A program made the position numbers and the translations under genes. A stretch of 64,000 nucleotides of DNA from Pseudomonadota bacterium (GTDB lineage Bacteria; Myxococcota; Myxococcia; Myxococcales; Myxococcaceae): contig JAFAFL010000007.1 of the NCBI GenBank assembly GCA_023423535.1, positions 4,072 to 68,071 on the forward strand. Reading direction: 5' to 3'. Positions within the stretch are counted from its first letter, which is position 1; the number at the start of each line of letters is the position of its first letter. This document shows positions 32,662-41,291 of the stretch, piece by piece. Under the pieces are notes generated by a model, which searched no databases, was not told where the DNA came from, and saw nothing but the letters and a program-made list of their open reading frames with translations.

Positions 32662-33878
32662 CTCGCTCTCCGTTCGTCCTGCTTCGTCAGCTCGCGGATC
32701 CAGGCCCTCACCGCTGCGACGCCCTCGCGATCCACCCTCTGCGTGGCGAGCGGCGGCATCTGCACCAGCGGCTCGCGCGAGGCCATCCGCACGAAGACGC
32801 TGCTCCGCTCCGGCACACCGGGCACCACGCGCACCGCGTCCCGCTCCTCGCCGGGGAGCCGCCAGTCGCCCTGCTTGCCGATCGTCGTGCGCACGGCCGG
32901 CGCCACGACGCGCTTCGGCACGCTCACGTCCTGCCAGAGATTCAGTCCCAGGCGGCTCAGCGGCCCGCGCCCGTTGTGGCAGTTGCCGCAATTCGCGTGC
33001 AGGTAGCCCAGCGCGCTGCGCTCCACGGCGCTGCCGGCGATCACCCGCGGAGGAGGCTCGAGCCGCTGCGGCGGAAAGCCCGCCAGCAGTCCGCGATCCG
33101 CGAGCACGCGCAGGTCGACGAAGTCTCTACCCCGCGGCTCCGCGTTGGGTGCGTGGGAGTCGCGATCCGGCGAGAGCTGCAGCGCGCTGAAGCCGAGGAT
33201 GAACGAGGGGATCGCCTCGTGACACGAGCGACAGTCCGCCATGCTGGGCACGTCGTGCGAGACGTCCGCGGTGATCGCGTGCGCGTCCTTCAGCCCCTCC
33301 GGCGCGAGCCGCGCATCGGTGCCCTCGGCGTTCCACACGTACGCGCCGGCACGCCAGCCATCCTCGAAGCGCTGGATGAGCCGCGTCTCCACCACGCGGT
33401 CGCCGAAGCGGAACTCCTTCCAGAACTTCGTGCCCACCGGGAACTTCCACACGTCCGGATCGGAGCCGTCGATCCGCGCGCCCTCGGGCAGGTGCAGCCA
33501 GCGCCGCTTCACAGCGCCGTCCGACCAGAGCGGGTACTGGGGCGCGAACCGCAGGTGCGAGGGATCGATCTCCCGACGCGCGCCGCCGCTGACTGAGAAG
33601 AGCCCGGTCTGGCTCAGCCGCCCGGGAAGTCCGGTGCCGCGCGTCTCTTGCGCCTCTGGAGGCGGCGTCTGCTTCGGCGCGATCGGCACCCAGCGACGCG
33701 CAGGCTGCACGTCGGATGCGGTGCCCTTCGCGTTCGCGTTCGCGGGCTCGGCCACATGCGCCGAGATGCGCACCGGCGGCCTCACGTCCGGAGGGGAGAT
33801 GCGCGCGGAGAGCTCGTCCGCGGCCTCGACCGGCCAGAGCATGGCAGCCACGACGAACGAGGTGAACGACCGCCCCAC
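32658..33878 (-). CDS. diheme c-type cytochrome family protein (SO2930/HNE_0200-like)
   Basis: 406 residues. Two heme motifs are visible, MADCRSCHEA and HANCGNCHNG. The surrounding blocks PQYPLWSDGAVKRRWLHLP and FPVGTKFWKEF, plus the GPLSRLGLNL end, fit my memory of the HNE_0200/SO2930 family of diheme proteins, whose role is unknown. GTG at 33878 follows GGAGG by 4 nt and gives a signal-like segment (FTSFVVAAMLWPVEA). The frame stays open upstream, so the start is not certain. Confidence 0.75.
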   Translation of the reverse strand: MGRSFTSFVVAAMLWPVEAADELSARISPPDVRPPVRISAHVAEPANANAKGTASDVQPARRWVPIAPKQTPPPEAQETRGTGLPGRLSQTGLFSVSGGARREIDPSHLRFAPQYPLWSDGAVKRRWLHLPEGARIDGSDPDVWKFPVGTKFWKEFRFGDRVVETRLIQRFEDGWRAGAYVWNAEGTDARLAPEGLKDAHAITADVSHDVPSMADCRSCHEAIPSFILGFSALQLSPDRDSHAPNAEPRGRDFVDLRVLADRGLLAGFPPQRLEPPPRVIAGSAVERSALGYLHANCGNCHNGRGPLSRLGLNLWQDVSVPKRVVAPAVRTTIGKQGDWRLPGEERDAVRVVPGVPERSSVFVRMASREPLVQMPPLATQRVDREGVAAVRAWIRELTKQDERRAR

Positions 33879-33938
33879 CGGGCCTCCCCATCCCGCGCAC
33901 ACGAACACGCGCCGGTGATGGGTGAAGCTGGGGCCGCG

Positions 33939-33955
33939 ACGGCGAAGCGCCCACC
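33939..33955 (+). repeat. 17-bp direct repeat, copy 1
   Basis: ACGGCGAAGCGCCCACC. An identical copy lies at 34326-34342, and similarity extends imperfectly for about 25 nt more (CCGCG-GGACGA). The copies flank the TetR/P450-reductase remnant. Confidence 0.6.
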
Positions 33956-34007
33956 ACCCCGCGGGGACGAGGTTGATGTGCGCGCGGGGCGATGGTGAGG
34001 TCCGCGC

Positions 34008-34268
34008 GTGCCCTCTCGCCGCAAAGCCCCCGTCGCCCGAGCAGGCCGGGCGGAGATCCTCGCCGCCGCCCTGAAGGAGTTCGCCGAGACGGGGTTCCGG
34101 GGCGCGTCCACCTCGAGCGGAGATGGCCGGCACATGGCGCCCGCCGTCCGTGAGACCTTCGTGCGGCTCCGCAGTGAGACCGCCGGCCTCTCGCTCGAAG
34201 AGGCCGAGCGCTGGATGCGCGGGCTCGAGCGCGAGGGGCACTACCTCGCCGACGTGTTCGCCTCCTGA
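34008..34268 (+). pseudogene. deletion fusion: TetR N-terminus joined to P450-reductase C-terminus
   Basis: An 86-codon open frame from GTG 34008. Residues 1-35 read like the start of a TetR regulator (RAEILAAALKEFAETGFRG, first helix of the HTH). From residue 38 the sequence reads like the C-terminal end of a cytochrome P450 reductase or CYP102-type fused P450 (GDGRHMAPAV, then AERWMRGLE and YLADVFAS). TetR genes often precede CYP102 genes (BM3R1 and P450 BM3 in Bacillus megaterium), so one internal deletion of such a pair explains the join, near 34110-34122. The product lacks DNA recognition and catalysis, so I treat it as a remnant. Confidence 0.75.
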
Positions 34269-34321
34269 GCCCCGAGTCCTGAGCCCTGAGCCCTGAGTCC
34301 TGAGCCCTGAGCCCTGAGCCC
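34266..34321 (+). repeat. heptamer tandem repeat
   Basis: Eight copies of TGAGCCC (variants CGAGTCC and TGAGTCC) beginning exactly at the stop codon of the fused remnant. The period of 7 shifts frame each copy and the unit carries TGA, so stops occur in all three plus-strand frames. Confidence 0.9.
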
Positions 34322-34325
34322 TGAA

Positions 34326-34364
34326 ACGGCGAAGCGCCCACCCTCCGCGAGGACGATGGGCGCT
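34326..34364. terminator. repeat copy 2 with hairpin between convergent genes
   Basis: Second copy of the 17-bp direct repeat (34326-34342), overlapping a hairpin with arms AGCGCCCA (34333-34340) and TGGGCGCT (34357-34364). It lies between the remnant and the 3' end of the minus-strand lipoprotein gene and could end transcription from either side. No T-run. A 14-bp direct repeat TCCGGCGCTACGGC follows at 34364 and 34392. Confidence 0.5.
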
Positions 34365-34398
34365 CCGGCGCTACGGCAGAGGCGCTGCTGTTCCGGCG

Positions 34399-35655
34399 CT
34401 ACGGCGCGTAGCGCTTGGCGAGATACGACTCGAGCAGGTTGAGCTCGGACTCGTCGAGCGCGTCGTCGTACACGAGCACCTCGGCGAGCTCCGCCATACC
34501 GGTCTTGAGAGGGTCCGGATCGTCGGGCAACCCGTCGTGCCGCAGGCCGAGCTGGATGCCGCCCAGTCCGGCCGTGCCGAGGCTTCCGTAGTTCGTCGCC
34601 GACGGCTCCTGGTTGTTGAAGAGCTGCCGCGAGCTGGTGCCGTTGAAGATGTGGACCGACCGCAGGATGGAGCCCACGGTGGTGTTCCGCTGCGCCGGCT
34701 GGGCGAACCCGGTGGCGATCATCTGCAGCGTCCAGCTCACGCCGCCGAGGTCCGCGGACTTCACGCGGTGCCGCGGCGTTCCCGGCGAGGTGTCGAAGAG
34801 GGTGGTGACCTTGTCCACCACGCGCGAGACGAGCACCACGGTGTTCGGCTGCTCGTACACCTGCGCGAACGCGGTGGCGGTGAGGCGATCGTCGCGGCCG
34901 TCGAACACGACCGTGGGCAGCCCCTTCGCCGCATTCGTCTTGAACAGCGGCTGGAAGGACGCGGTGACCTGCTTGAGGTGGTGACCGTTGCCGCTGAGGT
35001 CCTTCCACTCGGAGATCGTCGCGCCGTCGGTGGGGAGCGCGCCGCCCTGCCCCATCAGCAGATCCGCCGAGTACCAGGCGATGAGCCCCCGCGTGGGCGG
35101 GCCGTCGTGCACGGTGACCGTGGCGCTGGTGGAGAGCGTCGGCTCGGCCACGCTCGTCGCGGTGACCTGATAGGTGCCGGCCACCGTGGGCGCGGTGAAG
35201 ATGCCCTGCGCGCTGATGAGCCCGCCCGCGGCCTTCGGCGTGTAGTCCCAGAGCACCTCGGTGTTCGTGGCGCCCTCCACCTGCGCGACGAAGTCCTTCT
35301 GCGTGCCGGTGAGCATCGCCCACGTCGAGGGAGTCACGGTGACCGTCACCATCGGCTGCTCGCCACCGTCGGTGCCGCCATCGCTACCGGCGTCGGTGCC
35401 GCCATCACCGGTGCCCGCGTCGCCGGTCCCGCCGTCGCTCTTGCCTCCATCCGAGGTCTGCCCGGCGTCCGTGCCTCCGTCCTCCCACTGATCCGGCGGC
35501 GTGCTGGTGCAGGTGTCCACGCGGCACCACTGGCCGGTCTGACACGGGTGCAGCTCGTCGCACGCGCGATCCGAGGGCGACACGAGCTCCACGGAGCACG
35601 CGCCCAGGGCGCCGAGGGTGAGCAACATCAAAAGGGGAACTGCGGCGGTTCTCAT
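34399..35655 (-). CDS. lipoprotein with Ig-like and C-terminal lectin-like domain
   Basis: 418 residues. Lipobox LGALGACS; cysteine-bearing stretch (CDELHPCQTGQWC); an Asp/Gly/Thr linker of repeated DGGTDAG type; one Ig-like repeat (VTVTVTPSTWAMLTGTQKDF to VTVH) with the GIFTAPTVAGTYQVTATS hallmark; and a ~200-residue C-terminal domain beginning GLIAWYSADLL with WKDLSGNGHHL. That last domain also ends the giant protein at 38085 and looks like a concanavalin-type lectin fold. Last gene of the xylanase operon; overlaps the xylanase stop by 4 nt. Probably displayed outside the cell and binding polysaccharide (inference). Confidence 0.75.
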   Translation of the reverse strand: MRTAAVPLLMLLTLGALGACSVELVSPSDRACDELHPCQTGQWCRVDTCTSTPPDQWEDGGTDAGQTSDGGKSDGGTGDAGTGDGGTDAGSDGGTDGGEQPMVTVTVTPSTWAMLTGTQKDFVAQVEGATNTEVLWDYTPKAAGGLISAQGIFTAPTVAGTYQVTATSVAEPTLSTSATVTVHDGPPTRGLIAWYSADLLMGQGGALPTDGATISEWKDLSGNGHHLKQVTASFQPLFKTNAAKGLPTVVFDGRDDRLTATAFAQVYEQPNTVVLVSRVVDKVTTLFDTSPGTPRHRVKSADLGGVSWTLQMIATGFAQPAQRNTTVGSILRSVHIFNGTSSRQLFNNQEPSATNYGSLGTAGLGGIQLGLRHDGLPDDPDPLKTGMAELAEVLVYDDALDESELNLLESYLAKRYAP

Positions 35656-37313
35656 GGAACGTCTCTCCCGAAGGCCTGCTCCAGGGCGTCGAATGCAGGC
35701 TTGCGCTGGTAGTTCGCGTCGAACGGCAGCGGCATCTCCTGCGTCGTCAGCCAGGTGTACTTGTCGGTGATGCCCCAGGTGGTCAGACCGGTGCAGCCGG
35801 GCAGCGTGCTGCACGCCCTCGCGATGCCCCGGTACACGTCCGCCTGAAGCTGCAGTCGCTCCGCCACCGTGAGGTCCGGGCGGGAGGAGGTCCGCACGTC
35901 CAGCTCGGAGATGTAGGTGACGAACCCCGCGCCGTGGAAGCGGGTGAAGTTCTGCGCGAGCTGCTGCTCGGTGGGGTAGTAGTTGAACGAGACGTGGCCC
36001 TGGAAGCCGACCCCGTGAATCGGCACGCCCGCCTGGCGGAGTGCGGTCAGCGTCTCGAGGATCTTCGTGGACTTCGCGTTGACGCGCTCGGCGTCGTAGT
36101 CGTTGTAGAAGAGCCGCGCCGCCGGGTCCGCCCGGTGCGCCGCGCGAAACGCGATCTCGATGTAGTCCGGGCCGATGGTGTCGAACCACATCCCGGTGCG
36201 CCAGTTGCCGTCGTTGAGGAACGCCTCGTTGACGATGTCCCACTCGTTGATGCGGCCCTTGTAGCGCCCCATCACCACCGCGACGTAGTCCTCGAGCAGC
36301 GCAATCGCCTGCTCGCGGGTCCACGAGCGCGAGGTGATCCAGCCCGGCAGCGACTTGTGCCACGCGAGCACGTGGCCCCTCACCCGCTTCCCGCGGGTCT
36401 CCGCGAAGGCCACCATCCGGTCCACCACCGAGAAGTCGTACACGCCCTCCTGCGGCTGGATCTGCGCCCACTTCATCTCGAACTCCGGCGTGAGCGCGTC
36501 GAAGTGCTCCACGAAGGTCTCCGCGTAGAGCGGCTCGGAGGCGTTGAAGAGCCTGCCGTTGTGCAGCGCCGCGCCGAGCAGCAGCTCGCGCCGGACCACC
36601 ACGGTCTCGGCAGGCGTCTCGTGCACGTCACCGGTGACCGCGTCCCGCCAGGTCAGCGCGACCTTCCAACTCCCCAGCGGCTCGAGCGGATTGAAGATGT
36701 GCTCGCCCCGGAGCGTGAGCGTCTCGCCCGGCGCGAGCCGCACCTCCGCCACCGGCTCGCCCAGCGTGAGCACCGGTCCCTCGGCGTCCTCCGGCCAGGC
36801 CTTCAGCGCCACGTCCGCGAGCTCCGCGGTCCCCGCGCCGGTCGAGGACAGCGTGACCTCGGCGCGGAAGCGGTCCCAGGTGCTCACCTCTGCATCGGAG
36901 AGCTGGACGGCCGAGGCGACGAGCTCCGCAGGCGCCGCCGCGTTGCGCACCTCGAACGTGCGCATGGCCGAGGCGCTCTGGCCCTTCCGGTCGGTCACCC
37001 AGGCGGTCACCGTGTGAGTGCCCTGATCGAGGCGGCGGGTATCGAGCGGAAAGGACCACTCTTCACGCCCCACGGCCTGGACGCGCTGTCCCTCGTCGAG
37101 CTGCAGCTCCACCTTGAACACGCCCACTTCGGAGGCGGCGCTTCCCGTGAGGGTCACCTCGCCGGAGAGGACCTCCCCATCCGACGCGGGGAAAGCGATC
37201 TCGAGCTGAGGCGCCTCCCACGCGGGTTCGGGATCGACGGGGTCGACGCCACTGCACGCCGCGAGGACTGCCAGCGCGATCACGACGGGAAGGAGACGGG
37301 TGCAGGGACGCAT
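35652..37313 (-). CDS. GH10 endo-1,4-beta-xylanase lipoprotein
   Basis: 553 residues. Lipobox LAVLAACSG anchors it in the envelope. An Ig-like domain (about 35-115) and a second beta domain (about 120-210) precede the GH10 barrel. Catalytic features are intact: acid/base Glu in WDIVNEAF, nucleophile Glu in YISELDVR, plus HVLAWHKSLPGW, GVGFQGHVSF and the TTWGITDKYTW end. It should cut xylan or related plant polymers. It sits between a TPR-like protein and a lipoprotein gene in a four-gene operon. Confidence 0.92.
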   Translation of the reverse strand: MRPCTRLLPVVIALAVLAACSGVDPVDPEPAWEAPQLEIAFPASDGEVLSGEVTLTGSAASEVGVFKVELQLDEGQRVQAVGREEWSFPLDTRRLDQGTHTVTAWVTDRKGQSASAMRTFEVRNAAAPAELVASAVQLSDAEVSTWDRFRAEVTLSSTGAGTAELADVALKAWPEDAEGPVLTLGEPVAEVRLAPGETLTLRGEHIFNPLEPLGSWKVALTWRDAVTGDVHETPAETVVVRRELLLGAALHNGRLFNASEPLYAETFVEHFDALTPEFEMKWAQIQPQEGVYDFSVVDRMVAFAETRGKRVRGHVLAWHKSLPGWITSRSWTREQAIALLEDYVAVVMGRYKGRINEWDIVNEAFLNDGNWRTGMWFDTIGPDYIEIAFRAAHRADPAARLFYNDYDAERVNAKSTKILETLTALRQAGVPIHGVGFQGHVSFNYYPTEQQLAQNFTRFHGAGFVTYISELDVRTSSRPDLTVAERLQLQADVYRGIARACSTLPGCTGLTTWGITDKYTWLTTQEMPLPFDANYQRKPAFDALEQAFGRDVP

Positions 37314-37339
37314 GGATGGCTCGGGCTCTCGCGCGTGCT

Positions 37340-38062
37340 CTAGAGGTCCAGCAGGTAGGTCGTCACCGCGCCCACCGCGGCGGTGGCGGCGATGCCGAAG
37401 CCGATGTTCGCGCCCAGGGCCGCGTTGTTCGCGTTGCGGCCGGCCGTCTGCGCCTCCGCATGGAAGGTCGCGCGGTCGTTGTGCTGCGCTTCGTAGGTGC
37501 GCGCGAGGTTCCCCAGCACGCCGCCCGTCACCGCCGCGGCGACCGAGACGCCACCGAGCGCGAGGGGGAGGACCCGGCTCTTGCGCTCCGGCTTCGCGAC
37601 GAGCGACTGCTCCACCGGCGTGCTCTGCTGCACCGCCGCGTCGCTCGGCACCAGCACCACTTCCCGCTCCGCCTTTGCCGCCGGCGGCTTCTGCGCGGGC
37701 GCGGTGGAGCCGCGGACCTTCGACGCGATCGCATCGAACGACGCGCCGATGCGGGGGCTCACGCCCGCGGGGAGCTGGACCCCGGGATCGATCTGCAGCG
37801 CGAGGGTGAAGTGCTCCTCCGCCTCCCCGCTCTGGCCGAGGCTGAACTTGCACAGGCCACTGTAGAGCTCGATCTCCGCGAGCTCCGCGCGGCTGCTCCC
37901 CTCCCACCGCGCGGCCTGCTGCATGCGCTGCACGCACCGCTCGAAGTCGAGCGCCTGGAAGAAGACCTTCCCCTGCGAGAGATAGACGTTGCCGCCGGAC
38001 TGCGCGGAGGCCGCCGCGGACCACAGCAATGATGCGAGGACGGCGAGGCGAAGGGCATTCAT
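37340..38062 (-). CDS. secreted TPR-like protein with C-terminal membrane segments
   Basis: 240 residues: signal peptide (LAVLASLLWSAAASAQ), a helical repeat region similar to TPRs (KVFFQALDFERCVQRMQQAA; EIELYSGLCKFSLGQSGEAEEHFTLALQ), a Lys/Ala/Pro linker, and two hydrophobic Gly/Ala-rich segments at the end. Such proteins are frequent in myxobacteria and may act in assembly of envelope complexes. Between the Ig-repeat gene and the xylanase gene, with short gaps of 22 and 26 nt, so cotranscription is likely. Confidence 0.7.
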   Translation of the reverse strand: MNALRLAVLASLLWSAAASAQSGGNVYLSQGKVFFQALDFERCVQRMQQAARWEGSSRAELAEIELYSGLCKFSLGQSGEAEEHFTLALQIDPGVQLPAGVSPRIGASFDAIASKVRGSTAPAQKPPAAKAEREVVLVPSDAAVQQSTPVEQSLVAKPERKSRVLPLALGGVSVAAAVTGGVLGNLARTYEAQHNDRATFHAEAQTAGRNANNAALGANIGFGIAATAAVGAVTTYLLDL

Positions 38063-38084
38063 CTGAGGTGTCTCCGGGGCGCCG

Positions 38085-40952
38085 CTAGTTCGAGGTCGGG
38101 GGCGGCAGCGCGTACTTCCGGCGGAGGTAGTCCTCCACCTGGTCGATCTCGGCCTGGTTGAGCGCGCGGTTGTAGATGAGCACTTCGGCCAGCTCGACCG
38201 GACCCGCGTTCGCCGACATGTCCTGCTTCAGCCCGAGCATCACGCCGTTCATCGGGACCGAGTTGGGCTTGGTGGCCATCGTCGCCTCGTTCCCGTTCAG
38301 CCGGAGCCGCGAGTTGGCGCCGTTGAACATCGCGGTGAGCGACTGGAACACGCCGCGCTGGGTCAGCACCGAGCTCGGGCTGCCGAAGTTCGAGGTGATG
38401 AGCTGCGCCTGCAGGGTGCTGCTCCCGCTGGGGGTGATCTGCACGCGGTGCTTGTTCGTGTGGTTCACGCCGGTGGTCACCCGCGGCGAGTCGATCAGCG
38501 TGAGGTTGCCCGGCGTGGGGTCCGCGTTGTGGACGATGAAGATCGTCGTCGTGTTCCCGGCGGAAGGCATCGTGTTGTTCCACAGGCGGTCGTTGGAGCC
38601 GTCGAAGCGCAGCGACGGGCGGCCGTTCACCGCGTTGGGCATCAGCAGCGGACGCGCGGACATGAACTCGGTCTGCAGGTCGTAGCCGTTGCCGGAGAGG
38701 TCGGCGAGCGGCGCCACCTCGCCGCCGGTGTCCGGCGTGGAGCCGAGCCGGTCCGCCGAGTAGTGCGCGAACAGCCCCGAGGCCACCGGGCCGATCACGG
38801 TGATCGCCACCGTGTCGCTTCGCGAGGGATCCTCGTCGCTCCGCACCGTGACCGTGTACGTGCCCGGCACGAAGGGCGCGGTGTACACGGTGGTGGCGCC
38901 GGTGGTGGTGGACAGCGTCCCCGCACCGGCGGGCACGCTCCAGGTCACCGCCGGGTTCACCGCGTTGCTGACCGCCGCGGTGAGCGTCACCGTGTCACCA
39001 ATGACGAGCTCGGCGGTGGCGGGGGTGGCGACGACGTCCACGTTGGCGGTCACGTTCACCGTCACCTGCGCGGTCTGGCCCGGGTCGTCGTTGCTGGTGG
39101 CAATGATCGTGTCCACGCCGCTCACCGCGGGCGCGGTGTAGAGGCCGGTGGTGCTGATGGTGCCGCCAGCGCCGCCCGCCGCCACGCTCCACGAGACGCC
39201 GGCGTTCGGGTTGTGGCTGACGGTGGCGGTGAACTGCTGGGTCTCGCCGACCATCTTGCTCACCGGGCCCACCGGGCTGATGGAGACGCCGAAGACGGCG
39301 GGCTCGTTCACCGTGAGGGTCGCCGTCGCGGAGACGGAGGGCTGGGCCACGCTGGTCGCGACCACGTGGAAGACGCCGGCGGTCGAGGGCGCGGTGTAGG
39401 TGGCGCTGAGCCCGTTCGGCGTGACGGTCCCGCCGTTCGCCTCGGTGACGGTCCAGGTGACGCCCGCGTTGCCCGGGTCGTTGCCCACCGTCGCGGTGAG
39501 GGTGAGGTTCGCGCCCGTGAGAAGCGTCTGCGCGGAGGGCGAGACGCTCACGGTGACCGGCGGCGGCGGCGTGACCGTGATCGTCGCCAGCACGAAACGG
39601 TTGGGGTTGTGGTTGCTGCTCACCCGCAGGGTGTCGGTGCCGCCGGTGGAGGGCGCGGTGTAGACGATGGTGTTCGCTGCAGTGCCCGCGGAGAGCGTGC
39701 CATCAGCCGTGTCACTGTCCGCATCGAGCGTGAAGGTCACCGAGGTGTCGGTCGCGTTCTGCACCGTGGCGGTGAACTGCGCGGTCGCGCCGGTCTGCAG
39801 CGAAGCGGAGGTCGGCGTCAGCGTGAGGATGAGCTCGCGGACGGTGATCTCCACCTCGTCCGACTTCGAGGGATCCGCAGCGCTGGTGGCCACGATCGTG
39901 TCGGTGCCGCCGTTCTCCGGCGCCGTGTAGAGGCCGGAGGCGCTGATCGTGCCGCCCACCCCGCCCGCCTTCACCGACCAGTCGATGCCCACCTCGCTGC
40001 TGTTCGTGACCGAGGCCTGCAGCTGCAGCGTCTCGAGCGTGTTCACCGCGCGGGGACCGTCCGCGATCTCCACCACGATGGCCGGGGCCGCCGCGACGTC
40101 GATCGCGAAGGTGGCGAAGCTCTGCGGATCCTGGACGCTGGTGGCGACGAGCGTGTACCGGCCGGCCACCGAGGGCGCAGTGTAGAGCACGACGTTGTCC
40201 GCCTGCGGCGCCACGGTGCCGCTGTCCTCGCCCTGGAGCGACCAGGTGACGCCCTTGTTCTCGGTTCCGGTCACGGTCGCCTGGAACGAACGCATTCCGC
40301 CCACGCGGAGCACGTCCGAGGGCTCGCCGAGGTCGGTGATCTGCACGGAGATCTCGCGGACCTCGACACGCGCCGTGGCCGACCGCTGCGGGTTGGCGTT
40401 GCTCGTCGCGACCACGTGGTACTCACCCGGCGCATCCGGCGCGGTGTACACGCCGTCCGCGGCGATGCTCCCGCCGGCCTCACCCTCCTGCACGCTCCAG
40501 GTGACGGTGGTGTCCACGTCCGGGTGGCTGATCCCCAGCACCTGCGCGTGGAAGGTGACCTTTCCGCGCGCGTGCACCTGCTGGTACGCGGGCTCGATCG
40601 CGACCGTCACGTCCGGCGCGGCCTCGACCACCTTCACGGTGGCGGACGCCTTCTTCTGCGGCGTGGCGCGCGTGGTGGCGATGATGTGGAAGGTCCCGGT
40701 GCGGCCCGGCGCGGTGTACACGCCCTCGCCGTTGATCCGGCCGCCGGTCTCGCCCTCCTGAACGCTCCAGGTGACGTCGCGGTTCTCGGTGCCGCTCACC
40801 TGCGCGGTGAACTGGTGCTTGCGGAAGGTGCCCACCTCCACGGTCTCCGGAGAGATGACGACGGAGATCTCCTCCGCCGGCTGCGGGTCGCACCCGATGA
40901 GGGTCGCCAGAAGCAGGGGGGTGATGCGACGGACGATCGTTGCTGCGCTCAT
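38085..40952 (-). CDS. giant lipoprotein with eight Ig-like repeats and lectin-like C-terminus
   Basis: 955 residues. Lipobox LLATLIGC (Cys21). About eight Ig-like (BIG-type) repeats of 80-90 residues follow, each with a TWSV-like strand and a YTAP turn then HVVATS-type strand; I count eight YTAP turns. The C-terminal ~220 residues start GLFAHYSADRLG and DLSGNGYDLQ, the same domain as in the lipoprotein at 34399. The design is a rod holding a binding domain away from the membrane. First gene of the xylanase operon, so a role in capturing plant polysaccharide is a reasonable inference. Confidence 0.8.
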   Translation of the reverse strand: MSAATIVRRITPLLLATLIGCDPQPAEEISVVISPETVEVGTFRKHQFTAQVSGTENRDVTWSVQEGETGGRINGEGVYTAPGRTGTFHIIATTRATPQKKASATVKVVEAAPDVTVAIEPAYQQVHARGKVTFHAQVLGISHPDVDTTVTWSVQEGEAGGSIAADGVYTAPDAPGEYHVVATSNANPQRSATARVEVREISVQITDLGEPSDVLRVGGMRSFQATVTGTENKGVTWSLQGEDSGTVAPQADNVVLYTAPSVAGRYTLVATSVQDPQSFATFAIDVAAAPAIVVEIADGPRAVNTLETLQLQASVTNSSEVGIDWSVKAGGVGGTISASGLYTAPENGGTDTIVATSAADPSKSDEVEITVRELILTLTPTSASLQTGATAQFTATVQNATDTSVTFTLDADSDTADGTLSAGTAANTIVYTAPSTGGTDTLRVSSNHNPNRFVLATITVTPPPPVTVSVSPSAQTLLTGANLTLTATVGNDPGNAGVTWTVTEANGGTVTPNGLSATYTAPSTAGVFHVVATSVAQPSVSATATLTVNEPAVFGVSISPVGPVSKMVGETQQFTATVSHNPNAGVSWSVAAGGAGGTISTTGLYTAPAVSGVDTIIATSNDDPGQTAQVTVNVTANVDVVATPATAELVIGDTVTLTAAVSNAVNPAVTWSVPAGAGTLSTTTGATTVYTAPFVPGTYTVTVRSDEDPSRSDTVAITVIGPVASGLFAHYSADRLGSTPDTGGEVAPLADLSGNGYDLQTEFMSARPLLMPNAVNGRPSLRFDGSNDRLWNNTMPSAGNTTTIFIVHNADPTPGNLTLIDSPRVTTGVNHTNKHRVQITPSGSSTLQAQLITSNFGSPSSVLTQRGVFQSLTAMFNGANSRLRLNGNEATMATKPNSVPMNGVMLGLKQDMSANAGPVELAEVLIYNRALNQAEIDQVEDYLRRKYALPPPTSN
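38750..40865 (-). repeat. coding tandem repeat (eight Ig-like units)
   Basis: Units of roughly 250-270 nt encoding the Ig-like repeats. Copies are diverged, not identical, so the array is old and should be stable. Boundaries are estimated from the YTAP turns. Confidence 0.7.
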
Positions 40953-41291
40953 GTGCTACCGCTCCCGTTGTTCGGACGTCTCGCCGCCACGGCGCCAATG
41001 GCCGTGGAAGCGCAGTGCGCCCCGAGCCCCTGAAGGCTCCGTTCCCCCCCGTTTGAAGTTCGCGCGTCCGCTGTTCGCCGTCGCCCCGGTGCTGAAGGCG
41101 TCGGCTCCTACCGGCGTTGCGTGGGCGCGTTGATAACAGAACGCATTGACGCTGAGAATGTCAGACAAGACATGCGTCACAGCACATTTGAAACATGATA
41201 ACTGTCTTTTTCCTCTCGGGACGGCCGGCGACTGCGCGGGCCTGGGGGTTTCCGCACACGCACCTTCTCGGGCCCACCCAGGCGGCCTGGC
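40953..41291. other. intergenic region upstream of the Ig-repeat operon
   Basis: 339 nt with no convincing gene. The part at 41130-41215 is much more AT-rich than its surroundings and contains TGTCAGACA-like short palindromes; it is the likely promoter region for the minus-strand operon starting at 40952. I see no clear -35/-10 or -24/-12 pair, and no known riboswitch core. Confidence 0.5.

Noticed and set aside
34266..34321. CRISPR-like array
   Set aside because: Units are 7 bp with no spacers; a simple tandem repeat.
38085..41033. Long open frame opposite the Ig-repeat gene, and similar long frames opposite exoC-exoB, the AbgT gene and the flippase/deacetylase
   Set aside because: They are by-products of the high-GC codon pattern: Arg/Ala/Gly-rich translations without domains, fully overlapping genes with clear homology.
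40953..41291. c-di-GMP riboswitch upstream of the Ig-repeat operon
   Set aside because: The region was read on both strands; the conserved GEMM core is absent.
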